From positions 2,798,501 to 2,862,500 of the forward strand of contig JARHVA010000157.1 in assembly GCA_037957365.1 (NCBI GenBank): a stretch of 64,000 nucleotides of DNA. Reading direction: 5' to 3'. The notes under the pieces were generated by a model that saw nothing but the letters and a program-made list of their open reading frames with translations, did no database searches and had not been told where the DNA came from. Origin of the DNA: Torreya grandis (lineage: Eukaryota > Streptophyta > Pinopsida > Cupressales > Taxaceae). Positions 47,402-59,950 of the stretch are shown one piece after another (positions within the stretch are counted from its first letter, which is position 1; each line of letters begins with the position of its first letter). The translations under genes were made by a program, and so were the position numbers.

Positions 47402-48640
47402 TTGCTTACTTATGGTGAATGTCTTTCTCACTTATCTTATAAAGAGAGAAGGACTATCAAGTTGAAAGTGACAAAATTTGTCCTTTGGGACAATGGCCTG
47501 TATAAGAGGAGCCTTGATGGAGTGTTCCTTTGCTGCATGGACAAGGAGCAACAAAGCCAAATTTTGAGATCCTTCCAAAATTGAGCCTGTGGAGGACATT
47601 TTTCTACTCCTGTGACTACCCATAAGATCCTTCAAGCCAGATATTACTAGCTTACTCTTTTTCAAGATGCGTACAAGTGGGTAAAGAAATGTGAACTATG
47701 CCAACAGTTTGTTGGAAGACCCAAGTTAGTTGCCCTGCCTCTCAAGCCAATAGTCATAGAAGAACCATTTCAGCAATGGGGCCTCAATTTTATTGGTTTT
47801 GTAAACCCATCTTCAAGTGCTAGACATGATTATGTCCTCACAGCCATAGACTACTTAACCAAGTGGGTGGACGCAATTATAACCAAGCATGCTACTTCAG
47901 AAGTAGTGTGCAATTTCCTAAAAGAGAACATCATTTATAGGTTTGGGGTCCCAACTAAGATTGTCACTAATAATGTAGCTTGTTTCACTTCATAGGAGAT
48001 CACTCAATTTTATTTTTACTATGGAATTACACTCTCCCACTCATCTGATTACTTTCCACAAGGGAATGGACAAGCTGAATCAAGTAATAAGAACCTGGTG
48101 ACTATCATCAAGAAGATGGTTGATGAAAACCAAAGAACATGGCACAAAGCATTGATTGATGCTTTGTAGGCCAATAGAATTACACCCAAAAGGGCAAATA
48201 GTATGTCTCCTTTCCAACTTGTTTATGGTATCAATGCTGAGATACCGATCACCTTGGAATTGTTAGCATTAAAATTGGTCAAGGCAATTGAAGATCAAAC
48301 ATATGAAAGCACCCTCGATAAGATAATTATGTGCCTGGCTAAGCTAGAAGAGTAGAGAACTGTAGTGGTAGACCGAATCATAGTCCATCAAAGCCTAGTG
48401 AAGAAACTCTTCAACCAGAAAGTAAAGAGCTGAGATTTCTAGGTTGGAGATCAAGTCCTGTTGTGGGACAAGAGAAAAGAACCAAAGGGAATGCATGGAA
48501 AATTTGATTCCCTGTGGAGAGGCCCTTTTACTATCCATGAGCTCAAAGGTGAAAACAACTTCCTATTGAAATATCAAGATGGCACACCCTTTTCTCTACC
48601 CCATAATGGGTAGCATCTGAAGCACTTCAACTCTTGAAGT
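47402..48640 (+). pseudogene. Integrase of element C
   Basis: N-terminal GLYKRSLDGVFLCCMDKEQQ; zinc-binding region GGHFSTPVTTHKILQA and WVKKCELCQQFVG; core WGLNFIGFVNPSSS (first Asp now Asn), LTAIDYLTKWVDAI, IVTNNVACFTS (second Asp now Asn), HSSDYFPQGNGQAESSNKNL (Glu kept). Then ITPKRANSMSPFQLVYGINA, and C-terminal KGMHGKFDSLWRGPFTIHEL ending near HLKHFNS at 48,638. Stops are CGA-to-TGA, CAG-to-TAG and TGG-to-TAG type. It inserts the cDNA copy in the nucleus. Confidence 0.9.
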
Positions 48641-48844
48641 ATCAAATGAAATTGTTTGTACATATGTATCTTTGTATAGTCTTTTCTACTTTATGTTGTT
48701 TTGGTGTTTTTTTGTCACCTTTATTTCTGGGTAGCTTGATTTCATAACCCAATGGCACACTTCAAGGCACTGGAGATTCTGGTTTCTACTCCCCTCAGTT
48801 GTTCCAAGTTCTCATCTGAAGGAAGTTCCCCAACAGGAGCTAGC
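48641..48844 (+). other. 3' untranslated region of C
   Basis: About 200 bp between the integrase stop and the 3' LTR. The end (caacaggagctagc) is only weakly purine-rich, so the polypurine tract is poorly preserved. Confidence 0.5.
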
Positions 48845-51437
48845 TGTTGTCCCCCCAAAAAAAATGTTACTCATTTTTAGGACAACATATAAGTTATTTT
48901 GGTCTTGCAAAGACCAAAATATCTCTTCTCATTTCAAAAAATTGTTCTAAGCTTTCAAAATTTGGAATTATTCAAGCTTTTTTAGTCAAAGGACTAATGG
49001 TTTAATAGGATCAAAGGCTTCTATAGGGAGGTTCAATCAAAAGAATCAGTTTCCAACACTTAGTCATTTTTGGGAGTGGTTTAGCACCTTAGTTCAAAGG
49101 TTTAACGTCATCGGCAAGAGTTAAGCACTTCATCAAGGTTCAATGCATTCAAGGTTCAATAGGTTCAACAAGTTTGGTTCAATGAAGATCAAAAGGACTC
49201 AACCAAAATAAGGGAATGAACCATTGAACCGTTGAACCAAAGTTGGTTCAATCGGTCAATTCAAGCGACAAAGTTCAAAGGAGTGCCCCAAGAGTCAAAG
49301 ACACAAGTGCCCTTGTGAAGGGAATTCTCGTGGAAAAAAGTGACCAAGGAAAACAAATGGATCGAGACAAAAGTTCGATAGAATCCTATGGATGTTACCA
49401 AGTGTCATCATCTGAGCCTCATTTCACTTTGATTCTAAGAGCCATAAAAGCCACCACGTATCCTTTGTAATTTAAGTGGAACACACCAAGTGGCATCACC
49501 TGCATGAATGTAAATGAGTTCCGCATAGTTCTATAGTGTTTCTAAAATATGATGGATGCCACCACGTGTCCTTCATCAAAGTCACAGTGGATGTTGCCAT
49601 GTGTCATCCATTGAGACATAGTATCAAAGTAATGGAACCTGCCACATGTCTCTCATCAAATGCAATGGAAGTCGCCACGTGTCATCTTTTGTGAGAAACT
49701 AATATAAGTTCTGAAGACTTTTTAAAGGCAGCTAAAAGCTCAGTGGAAGCTACCATGTGTCATCCTCCGTAGGATTCTCAAGAGGCAAGCAGAAGCTGCC
49801 ACCTTTTCCATGTAACTCTATGGAGAGCAACGCATGTCTACATCTAGGATTCTAAATTTCTAATAGGTTTTAAAGCCTATATCAGTAAAAATTTCTCATA
49901 GAAGCCACAAAATGTGCCACATGTCCCTTGTAAAAGCTTGGCAGAAGCTAACAAGTGTCAATCTCTTTAATTTCTCCCTCTTGCTTCTTATTTTCATAAA
50001 GACTGTGGTGGACCCCCAATGAGCTACTAAATAAAGTAGAATGTGCCATGTGACATCATCCACCTGACTCTCCAAACACAAGTGGAAGCTGCCACCTGTT
50101 CATTTATAACTCTATGGAGAGTGACACGTGTCTGCATCTAAGTTTCAAACAAGTTTATAAGATTTTCCTAAGCATTTTTTAGAGTGCAGTGGAGACCACC
50201 ACATGTCATCTTTCGCCAGACTCATAAAAAATGTTTCTAAAGCCTCTAATAGTAGTGAAAGCTATTGCGTGACCTCGCCTGTCTCTAAGCAGATGTTTCC
50301 ATGTGTCAATTTTTTAGTAGAAAGTGACTAAAGAATAGAGAGGCAATTTAAGGACCCGATTAAATAGCCAAAAAAGGAGGAACAATGAAGAAAAGAACTA
50401 GAGATATCCATGCATGAGATATGTTTCAAACAATGGCAGACTCGAGGATGCCAAATTGGTGGTAATAAAGTGTCTATTGATTTTTGTAGACTTAAGTGTG
50501 AGAGCCCTAATCACTGCAAAGCAAAGGAAATAATATGAAAGATCTGGAGTATCAACACAGTGTTTAGATCCGATAGACCTCTTGAACCTAGAAATGTGGA
50601 TGTAGATTTCTCAAGCCTTTAAAAGACATGACTTGTTTGGGAATAAAGGCAAAGTGAACAACAGTGCAATCAAGAGAGGGAATTAAGAGGATCGTCTAGT
50701 TCTAAGGGATGACAGTCGAGTTAAAATATAGAACTAAAAGTGCATTCAAAGCATTGCATGCATAGCATGAGCTGTTCCATGGGATAAATGTGCCAAACCT
50801 CTCTTGACCTCTATGTATTGTAATCTCTCTGATTGTTAGAGGATCTCTTTTTTGCCATAGAAGCAAAAACTCTGTCCAAATTGAAAGGCATTTACTGAGA
50901 CTTTGAGCTCAGATTGTTAATCATTTTCTTCATTTGAATAAGAAAGCAAGTGACCTTTTCAGACTTTGTGCTAGAAATATCCTGTGTTATTTAGGGAATT
51001 ATTCATATGTCTGTTTCCTAGAAGTGTTCTTGTTTATTTGATTTAACAAGCAGAACTAGTATAAGTGGTTAGAAAGGTGTCCTGAAGACCAATTGTGGGA
51101 TGACTTTGTGCCCCCACAAGTACCTTCAGTGTGTTTGTATTTTCTTTTTCCTGTGTAAAGGACCTTGGGATGACTTTGTGCCCCCATTGTTCTTTATATC
51201 TCTCTTATTGGGAAGTTAAGGTGGAGACTTTGTGCTGCATCTTATATTTTTGGTTACTTTGTACTTTGGTTACCGGTTACTTGTTCCTTGAAAGGACTCC
51301 TGCTATTTCTTGTAAGAATACTTCTGAAAGAAGAGAAGTTTTTTCAGTGTTTCCCAAGATTTCTCCTTTGTTTGTTAGCATCATCTCTGAAAAAAGAGAG
51401 ATGGATGGTTTGTCCTACCCTTGTGTCTTATTTTCTG

Positions 51438-51475
<38 letters not shown>

Positions 51476-51636
51476 CTCCGTATACTTAATAGGGAACCTC
51501 CCCTTGATGAGAGGAGAGATTTATCCCCTTTTAATGTAGTAAACTTGCACATTTGGCCGATCAATCTCCCTATTGCTATGGTGATAGGACCTATTTTGCT
51601 CACCAGTTAGCTAGTCAACAAAATATTCACCCAACA
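48845..51636 (+). repeat. 3' LTR of C
   Basis: This 2,792-bp LTR keeps the intact TGTTGTCCCCCC start and CCCAACA end. It has the same internal motif array, palindrome and duplicated 20-mer as the 5' LTR, and an expanded (AT)15 run at 51,441-51,470. Confidence 0.95.
51440..51473. repeat. (TA)n microsatellite
   Basis: An uninterrupted TA run in the 3' LTR of C. The 5' LTR has only tatatata at the matching place (near 42,511), so the expansion happened after insertion. Confidence 0.95.
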
Positions 51637-51641
51637 CATAC

Positions 51642-51795
51642 TAAGTTTGACATAATATGGAGCGGTCCATATACCGTAACTAGCTATAAGTAATCTAACA
51701 CTTTCTAACTTGCTAAATTAAATGGAGAATAGCTTCCTATCTTAGTCAATGGGATCTATCTCAAACACTATCTCCACTTACTCTTATATAAATTA
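51642..51795 (+). pseudogene. Integrase C-terminus of element A (after insertion C)
   Basis: The A frame resumes with KFDIIWSGPYTVTSYK, then LAKLNGE and LPILVNGIYLKHYLHLL. This matches the D tail at 63,294-63,423 (FDAIWSGPYNITQYK, LPIQVNGIYLKACF) and completes the integrase begun at 38,880. Confidence 0.85.
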
Positions 51796-52104
51796 TAAAT
51801 AAGTAGATTAGACACTTTTCATTTCCCTAAGTAATTTGTGCACTTTGTTTTAGGATAGTTTCATTTCTTCTAAGCACTTTTACGTAGTGTTTCTCTTATC
51901 TTAGGCCTCTTTACTCTAAGTTCCTTTGACATAGTTCTTTGTTTTTCTAAGACGGTCTTAATTCAATAAAAAATTGAGGATGCATAACTAGTGCATTCCC
52001 AAGTAAAAGGACAAAAAATTTAAAGACTCTATGTATAATGGATCACTTTAAAGGCTATTAGATTCTTTCTTAGCAAGCAAGTGGCTCATAGAGGTCACTA
52101 AAAG
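51796..52104 (+). other. 3' untranslated region of A
   Basis: Pyrimidine-rich, non-coding. The segment gaggtcactaaaag directly precedes the LTR and parallels cacaaaggttcccaaaaa in D, probably the degenerate polypurine region. Confidence 0.55.
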
Positions 52105-53731
52105 TGTTGACTTCCTAAGTCACCTACAGACTGTGCAAAACTCATAAAGACTCTATATAATATTTGTGCACTTATGAAATGCTAGGTTCTTTTAAGCACG
52201 TCATGGATAAACTCCCCCATCTATGCCCACGCTTAAGGTAGTCAATGCATATCTATTCATTGACTAAGTAATGGATTATATTTACAAATAATTCCTAATG
52301 CACACCCCATGCAATAATCCTTCATCGTATAAGCCAAATTGGTGTGCAAGTTCAAGAATTAGTTATTAATTATAAGGAACACACCAAAGTCCTTCTAGCT
52401 TTGTTTGCCTTCTTATTTAAAGGGGCCATACACCTTCAAGATGAAGTCTCACACCAAATCATAGGTTTAGACTTCTATGATCTCATACATTATAGACTAA
52501 AATATATGCTATACATTTCATAGAATGACATGGATTCTAGGTGTAAATTAATGATGTGGTAGTTCAAACAAGATTCATTCAACGATTGACAAGTGGTGGC
52601 AAGGTATAAAGGGTTAGTTGGAAAAGTAATTGAGTAACATTTATAGTCTTTTTATAATAAGTAAATGAAAAATAGGTGGTCAGACATTAGAACATGATTA
52701 CATGCCACCCCTATAATGTTTTGAAGAATCTTCCACTCCCAAACACACACATGGATCCAAAAAGAATCCTAATACCAGCTCCCAGATCCAAATCACCAGG
52801 CATAATTTAATAAGCATTGATGTAGCACTATAATAGAATTAAAATTTATATCTACCACCCAAAGTGGCACATTGATTGTAAAATGGCTTGATCTTATAAA
52901 ATCCTTATTATTTATTGTAAAAAGGGTCAACACATTTAGGCAACCTCACACTACCAAAATTTAAACTCTAAGAGTACTTCTGTAGGCTGAATATTACAAC
53001 TTAATGAGAATTAAGTTCACCTCCCTCTATTATTTTTACACCCTATGTGTTATTTATGTTTGTTGATCTTTGTCTATAGGTAATGCTTGACCCTCTCATT
53101 TTTGCCCATTCCCATCACCTTTGTGTAAAACTTGAAACTAATTTGCAGGTCATATCATATGTGCATTCGAGTCTATGTAGACATTTTCTATGAATCATTT
53201 GTCATCCCTCTCAGTGTTGTACTGCATTCCCATGCCTCTATGTGAAATACTTATGCATTTTGATTGGCCTTGGTAGATTTTATGTGAGAATGTCTTATTA
53301 TTAAGGTTTTGTAGTGTGTTCATTGTAGTATGAGCACTCACTCTATTTTTGATGCATTGCCTTTTTATTTTAAATCACTCTCTTACCTTCTCCCTCCCTT
53401 TTCCCTCAAAAATCTTAGTTTTAGATTAGTGGTAGGTTTACCTTTCTACTCTTTAAGTCTATGCACTAGTCTTAAACCAAGTGCACTTAGAATATAATAA
53501 ATATGGCCTACTCTATAGGCTTATCCCAAGGTTCTCAAGGGTCCCACACCTTGGGGATGTTACCATTGTTATGATGAGACAATCGATACTCAACATGTGT
53601 AGGTGAGTAATAACACTTTTATGCCTAGCACTGAATAATTATGTGCCTAGCACAAGGCATTCATACTCAACAACATACCATAAAACATTCATTCACATCA
53701 GATCATCCATGGGTGCACATTTAAAATGATA
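52105..53731 (+). repeat. 3' LTR of A
   Basis: This 1,627-bp LTR begins TGTTGACTTCC. It has a TATA-like TTATAAAATCC near 52,894 and a U5 segment (gtcccacaccttgg, gtgcacttagaat) resembling the last 250 bp of the B/D LTRs. It contains no long ORF. The pair of A LTRs differs by roughly one base in five. Confidence 0.88.
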
Positions 53732-54062
53732 AAAAAACATCATGTCCCCCTTCATCAATCCTTAACAATATTTCACCATACATTATTGAAATTTCTTGAA
53801 ATGACTACGAATTAAGAACATGATTTCTAGACCAACTTCTAAATATAATTCCTATTCCAAAAATTACCACAATTTATCACAATAATTATGTGGTGAATAG
53901 TGACTCCTCAAAAAATATCTTGAAACACATTGGATCCCTTTTTTCTTGTGTAAAATAAATGAAACTCAATTTCTTAGAAAGATAGTGGATGCCTCTAAAA
54001 TCTTTTGTAGATATCTATATTATTACATTTATGTAAAAAAATATAAACCCTCTTGTGACTAT
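53732..54062. other. 331 bp between elements A and D, nothing recognised
   Basis: AT-rich spacer with no ORF or repeat match in the window. It should be the older DNA into which A and D inserted. Confidence 0.5.
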
Positions 54063-55520
54063 TATTGATATTTTTGTGCCAAAAACCTTAAAACACCTAG
54101 TACCTTAAGCAAGACCTATAAAGTTTTTGATAAAAATCTTTAAAAATGGCCTAAATACCTTTTCCAAGACCTAAGTAAAAACTAGAGATTTATGTGCATT
54201 TTGAAACTTTGCAAAGTTGAAAAGTGCACTCAAACCTCTAATTTCCTTCTTACCTAATACCTATTAGTAATCAAAACTCACATTACAATTTGTAAAGTTT
54301 CAAACTATAATCCAGGCTCTACTTTCCACTCTTCATCAATACCTAGTAGGAATCAAAACTCGCATTACAATTTGAAATTTTCAAATTTGCAAAGTGCAAT
54401 GTAGACTCCACTTCCTACCTTTTACCATGACTTAGTAGGAATCAAAACTCTCTCTACAATTTAATTTTTTTAAAGTAATGAAGTGTAACCAGGATCTCGA
54501 TACCCACCCCCAAAGCATTTCTTTCCTCCAACAACCCCCTCAGTAGAAATCATAGAATGGAAAACAAATTACAAAATTAAAAAGTTGAAAAATTGTAAAG
54601 TGACTCCATGGACTTGCTTTCCTAATTATACATCCATCTACCACCATTAATTGGCTTCCTTGCATTAATTAGGGGTTGATTGATAAAATTTAGGTTTTTC
54701 ATTGTTAATTAACGTTACAAATCAAAACTAAATCTCCATCATTAAGTGATATCATGAACCAGAGCCTGAAGCCAAATAATGCCATGCCATGAACCAAACC
54801 TCTTTTTCCAAGGAATGAGAACTAGATCTAACCATTGTAAAGCCCTACACATGCATCCATGGTATTCCTCTAGGTCACTTTCCTTTTATTTCTATATTTT
54901 TTGTGTCATTTGATTCCATTATTATTTTCAAAAAGGTTTAATCATTTCCCAAATCATAATTATGGTTTTTCTTAGATATTATTAAAGTCATCTTTATTTG
55001 TGGTTCTGGTTTGCTTGAAAATTTTGAAATTTTCTAGTTTTACCTATACTTGTTATAAGCTTATTATTAAATTTGACTAGATTATTCTAGGTACTTTCCA
55101 TACTTAGGGTTTTCCTAAAATTTGTCTCAAATCTAATAAAAAATCTTATTGCTATTGAAAAATAAAACCCTACCAAAATTCTAACTAAATAAACACCATA
55201 AAACCCTCATTTAAATCTGTATGGAAATTCCCTTTACTTTATCACTGTGAGTCATCAGATATTCAATGTGCAATTGTAAACCATAAATCTACCAAACCTT
55301 TGTTCATACTTTTCAAGTATAATTATAAGTTAAAACCCCATTAGACCATTTGGTCATACTTTAAAACTACTATTGCACATTATATTTCCATTAGAACTAA
55401 ACCCTTACATAAACATAATAGTTCTTTACCCAGTTGAAAGAGGAAAAATAACCTATAATTACAAGTTCAAATCTTGACCAACTTTGTAGTTGGTTTTCAT
55501 TACCCATTTTCCCAGTGCAT

Positions 55521-58500
55521 ATGTCTAGAAAAGAGATGAAGTTCAATTCAAAGGCACCTGGTGTCCCATCGAATATGGATTCAAAGACTAATGAGATAGC
55601 TAACATAGATCTAGGTCATATAGACCTAAAAGACTTCTGGATCAGAGTCAATGCATAATTCAAGAATGATTAGATTCAGAGCATTTATGATAATTATTCA
55701 CCTTAGGCTACATGCTTCTCACTCTCAGTGTAAGTCCTTGAGCTTGTGCTCACCATGGTTAAACATTATGATGTTGAGAAGATATAAGTAGTGAATGATA
55801 AAGGGGATAATATTCTACATCTAGATCTAAATTTTATTAATAGTGTTTTGTTGATCCTATAATTTGAAAACTACATATACATTACTCCTGATTCCTCTAA
55901 GAAGTTCTATTAGGATAATAACTCAGCCTATCTATGGGTTTTAAATAAATAGTGGTTTAAAACCCCTAAATCTATATCCATGAGAATGCCTTTTACCCTA
56001 GATAGGATAGACTTCAAGGATGAGGTAGGAGATATTATCATACTCTTACATAGAGTTACAAGGAGCCCAAATGCAAAGAATTATCAATATTGAATGTACC
56101 ATCATATCTAGGTAATCCATCAAAACAAAAAATACATTCACTAGGCCCAATTAATTAGTGATTTTATTCATAGATAGTTTCTAGAGGTACAAACCACTGG
56201 TAAATTATACATGACCTCCTACCTAGTCGAAGCTTTAGTAAGAGGGAGGGCATTCCTAGGATTAAACACAGTGCTCGATCAAATCAAAAAAGTTTTTAAC
56301 TACTATCCTAACCTTAGTTTTTAGGGGAGTAAAAAAAATTTATAAGATTTAATGATGCCTTCATCCACTGCATCATAACCATATTGGAGTAGGATCTAAA
56401 GAGGATAAGGTTTTCTGAAGTTGTAATAATAGAAATTGTAAATTAGGGGATCATACTTTATTTAGTTTCCTACATATTTGTACATCAAAGTTGGTGGTTT
56501 TAGTGGACTTCCTTACACCCTTTCTATATATTTAAGTGACAAATGGGCCTTAATGGAGCTTGTGAGACAACAAGTGGAAACCCACAAGTTCTTATCAAGA
56601 AAACACAAGATAGGGATACACTTCCCTATCAATATAGGGAGATACACTTACCCTTATCTATTTAAGACCAAATGTGTAGATGCAGAGATGACCTAGATGA
56701 TCTTGATATCTCTTGATGCTAGGCCCTTGTATGATGTGTCTTGTTATTTTACTAGTATAATGGGTTCGGCATATTCCCACATTCCCTTTCATGAAGATTA
56801 TTGGGAAGATATGTAGGATGAATAAGAGGTTAGGTTGAGAGATTATTTTATAATGACCCTAGAACAAATTAAAACTTATAATATGGAACCAGTTCCAAAA
56901 TATTTTAAAGATGAGAAACAGTCAGTAGATAGGTTATATCATGATAATCAAATCTATCTCCAACCTCTTCCTCAAGTCAAGTGGTTTACAATTGAATCCT
57001 TCTCCTTATTATAGAGAACCACCCTAGTTATAAATAGAACATTGAAATGGTTAAGGAACAAGTGGTTAAAATAACCAAAAAGACCCTAAATATCATAGAC
57101 AACTTAAGAGAAGTAAATGATAAGGGTGTAGTAGAAATAGTAGAAAAAGGTTCCAATAGTGGGACTCAAGAAGAATGTTCCAGCAGTGGAACTCAAACAT
57201 ATTAGGTAGTGGGGTTAGTTATCTTACACAAGTAGAAACAAAATTAGAAGGCAAGAAGGGCTTCTTCCAGCAACCTAGCCAATAGATCAACTACTATCAA
57301 TTTCCATAGGGGACATAACTACTATAACCCCTCCTCTTATCTCTACTATCCAAGCAACACAAGTAATCACTTCTCCTATTTTTACCAACTCACTAGTGTA
57401 AGCAATTCCCCCTCCTATTTCCATGATCCCATTAGTGAAAGTAGTTAGTCCTTCATATAACCAACCAATGTAAGTGATTCCCTTGGCAGTGAGTTAATAA
57501 GTGTAGTTAGTTATCCCAACTCCATATCCACCTCCCTCTTCCACAATAACTTATAACCCATTGATCACCAACACCACCCAATATTACATGGATATGGACT
57601 CAGTCATTCTAAATTTAGTCCCACTAGCCATCATAACCATTGGGATAGATACACCCCCATCTTCATCTTCCATCACACTTATTTTTATTTTTTATTTGGC
57701 CATTCCCACTACATTGAATAATTATTTTGTCACCTTATACTCTACCCTTCCACAGGTTCCCTTATTCCAGCCACACATCCCTACTTCTCTACATGTGTCA
57801 CTTCTAATTTCCACACCCCTTATAGGCACATTTACTTCACCCATACAAGTATCCTTGCCTTATTCCACTCTCACATCAACCCAAACCCACACCAAAGAGG
57901 TGGAAACATAAATTCCCACTGACACAACTGTGTCTACTCAACCCTCTAATGGGGAAGAGATAGCCAATCCATCAACTGAGGACTCAGTAATAACATCCAT
58001 GGAAGATACAACACTTGTTATGGTAACCACCAATGTAGTAGCTTTAGTTGTAGACTCATAATTAATAATGGTTATTAGAATAGCAGAAGATTCACTAGTA
58101 TCATCTCCAAGTTAATTGTCATAATCAATGTCAAATAAGAGGAAACAAATGATATCTCCTAGCACTCTATATTTTGGTCTATTGAAATCTTCCAAATGAC
58201 CAAAGAGAGGTCCAAAAGCCATCTTTAAGATCTCATATGATGCAACAGGGGAAAATATGTGGAGATAGTAGTTCCCTTACCTGACAAACAAAAAGAAGAT
58301 TTACCGATGGGGGATTATAATATCTCTAAGGTTCACCTCAGTCATCCAACAAGAGAAAGGCTAAAATATGATGTCTAGATGAGTATCAGTTCTCTCTTTG
58401 AGAAAATAGACAGTGACAAGGTCACTAAAGATGACATGAAGAAAAAAGATGAGAAGCTGATAGTTGCCTTAAGAAAATTCATAGCCCAAGCAAATCTACC

Positions 58501-59302
58501 TGAATCTACCCAGCCAACTCAGTCTCTCTCTCAATTCCCTGACAAAGAAACATTTGAGGCAATGACAGAGATTGGTACCATGGGTAAAGATACAAAATAA
58601 TGGGCTAAATAACTAATCACCAAAGGGGATAGAGTGATAGAGTTGGCCATGGAATATTTCAAAACATTCAAGGATGATCTTGCATCTCTAAAGGTAGAGA
58701 TAACTAAATATGAAGAAGAGGTTGAAAGGATAAACCTCTACTTTCCTAAATTATAGGCCATTGACCTAATAGAGAGTGACACTGTCATGTCTAAAAAGAT
58801 AATAAAAAATCCTTCAGAGCATGATGAGCTAGAGAGGGTAATCAAATTCAAAATCAAAATACCCAGTGAAAATATTGATAAGGCCAAAAACACATGTGAC
58901 AAGGCCACATATGCAATGTATGATATTGAAGATTCACTTTGTAAATTATCATGTGATGTAGAAGATTACCAAGATAAACCTCTTCCTATCTAGGTTGTCT
59001 AGGATAAATTAAAATAGGTCATTAAGAAGTAAACACATGATACAAATTTTTATTTGAATTTCATTCACCGACTCATCAAGTAGCATAATACACTTGATCA
59101 AATGGGAAAAGATATCCAAGTTTATAGAGATACTTCTAGAAAATTATCTAAGTTAATTACATAATTTTAAATCAATAATATTTACATAGTTGGTCATGAC
59201 AAAGATCACCTTCAAGAGATATTCAACAGCTTCAACACTTATATTGAGAAGATACAAGCAAAAAAGGACAAAAAATCTTTAGAATTCGCTATTGTAGATT
59301 AA
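55521..59302 (+). pseudogene. U3-encoded ~1,260-codon ORF of the D LTR, unknown function
   Basis: ATG 55,521 begins MSRKEMKFNSKAPGVP and the ORF ends KKDKKSLEFAIVD plus TAA at 59,300, matching B at both ends. Preserved parts: GHIDLKDFWIRVNA; RIDFKDEVGDIIILLHRVTR (near 56,010); GKLYMTSYLVEALVRGRAFL (near 56,200); KWALMELVRQQVETHKFLSR and IHFPINIGRYTYPY (56,540-56,660); a Ser/Thr/Pro-rich middle (57,300-57,910, including PSSSSITLIF); then charged coiled-coil-like segments (58,379-58,993). The last third is open over 73- and 68-codon stretches. Two diverged copies keep protein-level similarity and length, which suggests past selection for the protein. No known domain recognised. Confidence 0.72.
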
Positions 59303-59942
59303 TTATTTGATTATTTGAAAAATAAATTTTGTAAACTACAATTTTTGTAAGATGTATTGTAAAGTTACAAGTTTCAAATTACAACTATCATTTTGACATC
59401 TCTTAAATTTAACTTGAAAAGAGTTACTTGTAATTTATCTTTCTATCAAGCTTTAGTTGAAAAAGTGCAAGTTGTATTTCATACTTTTCCTTTTTGACAA
59501 TTTGAATGGATTTCATTGTAAAAGCTTACATTGTAATTTGCACTTTCCTTTTGTCAAGTTGAATGATTTAAAATTTGTAAAAGTCTCAGCTACAAATTAT
59601 AATTTAGTTTTTGCAAGTTTAGTTTTAAAATATCCAAATATCAAAAGTATTCACTTTTTTACCAAGTCACGGTTCATTTTGGTGCCCCATTTATTGGGAG
59701 AATTTTCTTCAATAAAACTCAAGGAGAAATGATTTAACTAAAAGACTAATAGATTTTTCTCCTCTTTCAACACTTGGTGAAGTGCCCATCCATTATAGAG
59801 TTCTTTTCCTCCTTCTACTCCACAAAAGATGCCTTTTCAAGCGAGAAATGATGACATTTGTATGGAGGCTCACTGATTTCTTGCTCTAGAACTAAGCGTA
59901 AGGGTTTTTTTACTTTAACTCTCTCAAGGGAGTGATTTTTTG

Positions 59943-59950
59943 TATAAATA
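59943..59950 (+). promoter_or_regulatory. Conserved TATA box of the B/D LTR family (D copy)
   Basis: tttTGTATAAATATGG then tgtagccca, same as 36,673-36,680 in B. Genomic RNA would start near 59,980, leaving about 650 bp of R-U5. Confidence 0.6.

Larger units (their letters stand above)
39921..51636 (+). mobile_element. Element C: complete but decayed Tat-like Ty3/gypsy retrotransposon
   Basis: The element is 11,716 bp with LTRs 39,921-42,689 and 48,845-51,636 and target duplication CATAT/CATAC (39,916-39,920, 51,637-51,641). The 3' LTR starts TGTTGTCCCCCC; the 5' copy has decayed to TTTTTTCCCCC. The interior holds PBS, gag, protease, an extra RNase H, RT, RNase H and integrase. The integrase reading of A continues across it. 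LTRs agree at roughly nine bases in ten by eye, and its genes carry few frameshifts, so it is the youngest large element here. Confidence 0.95.
20101..53731 (+). mobile_element. Element A: Tat-like Ty3/gypsy retrotransposon with three nested insertions
   Basis: The 5' LTR starts TGTTGACTTCC at 20,101 and resumes at 26,201 after insertion G, ending at 27,385. The 3' LTR is 52,105-53,731. Flanks are AAAAT (20,096-20,100) and AAAAA, an imperfect duplication. Removing G (5.9 kb), solo LTR B (6.56 kb) and C (11.7 kb) leaves about 9.4 kb in the order LTR, PBS, gag, protease, RNase H, RT, RNase H, integrase, LTR. Reading frames on each side of B and C continue across the insertion. All genes are decayed. 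It is older than B, C and G, which interrupt it. Confidence 0.88.

Noticed and set aside
51131..51475. 114-codon frame reading through the TA repeat
   Set aside because: It ends in IYIYIY from the microsatellite and is broken in the other LTR.
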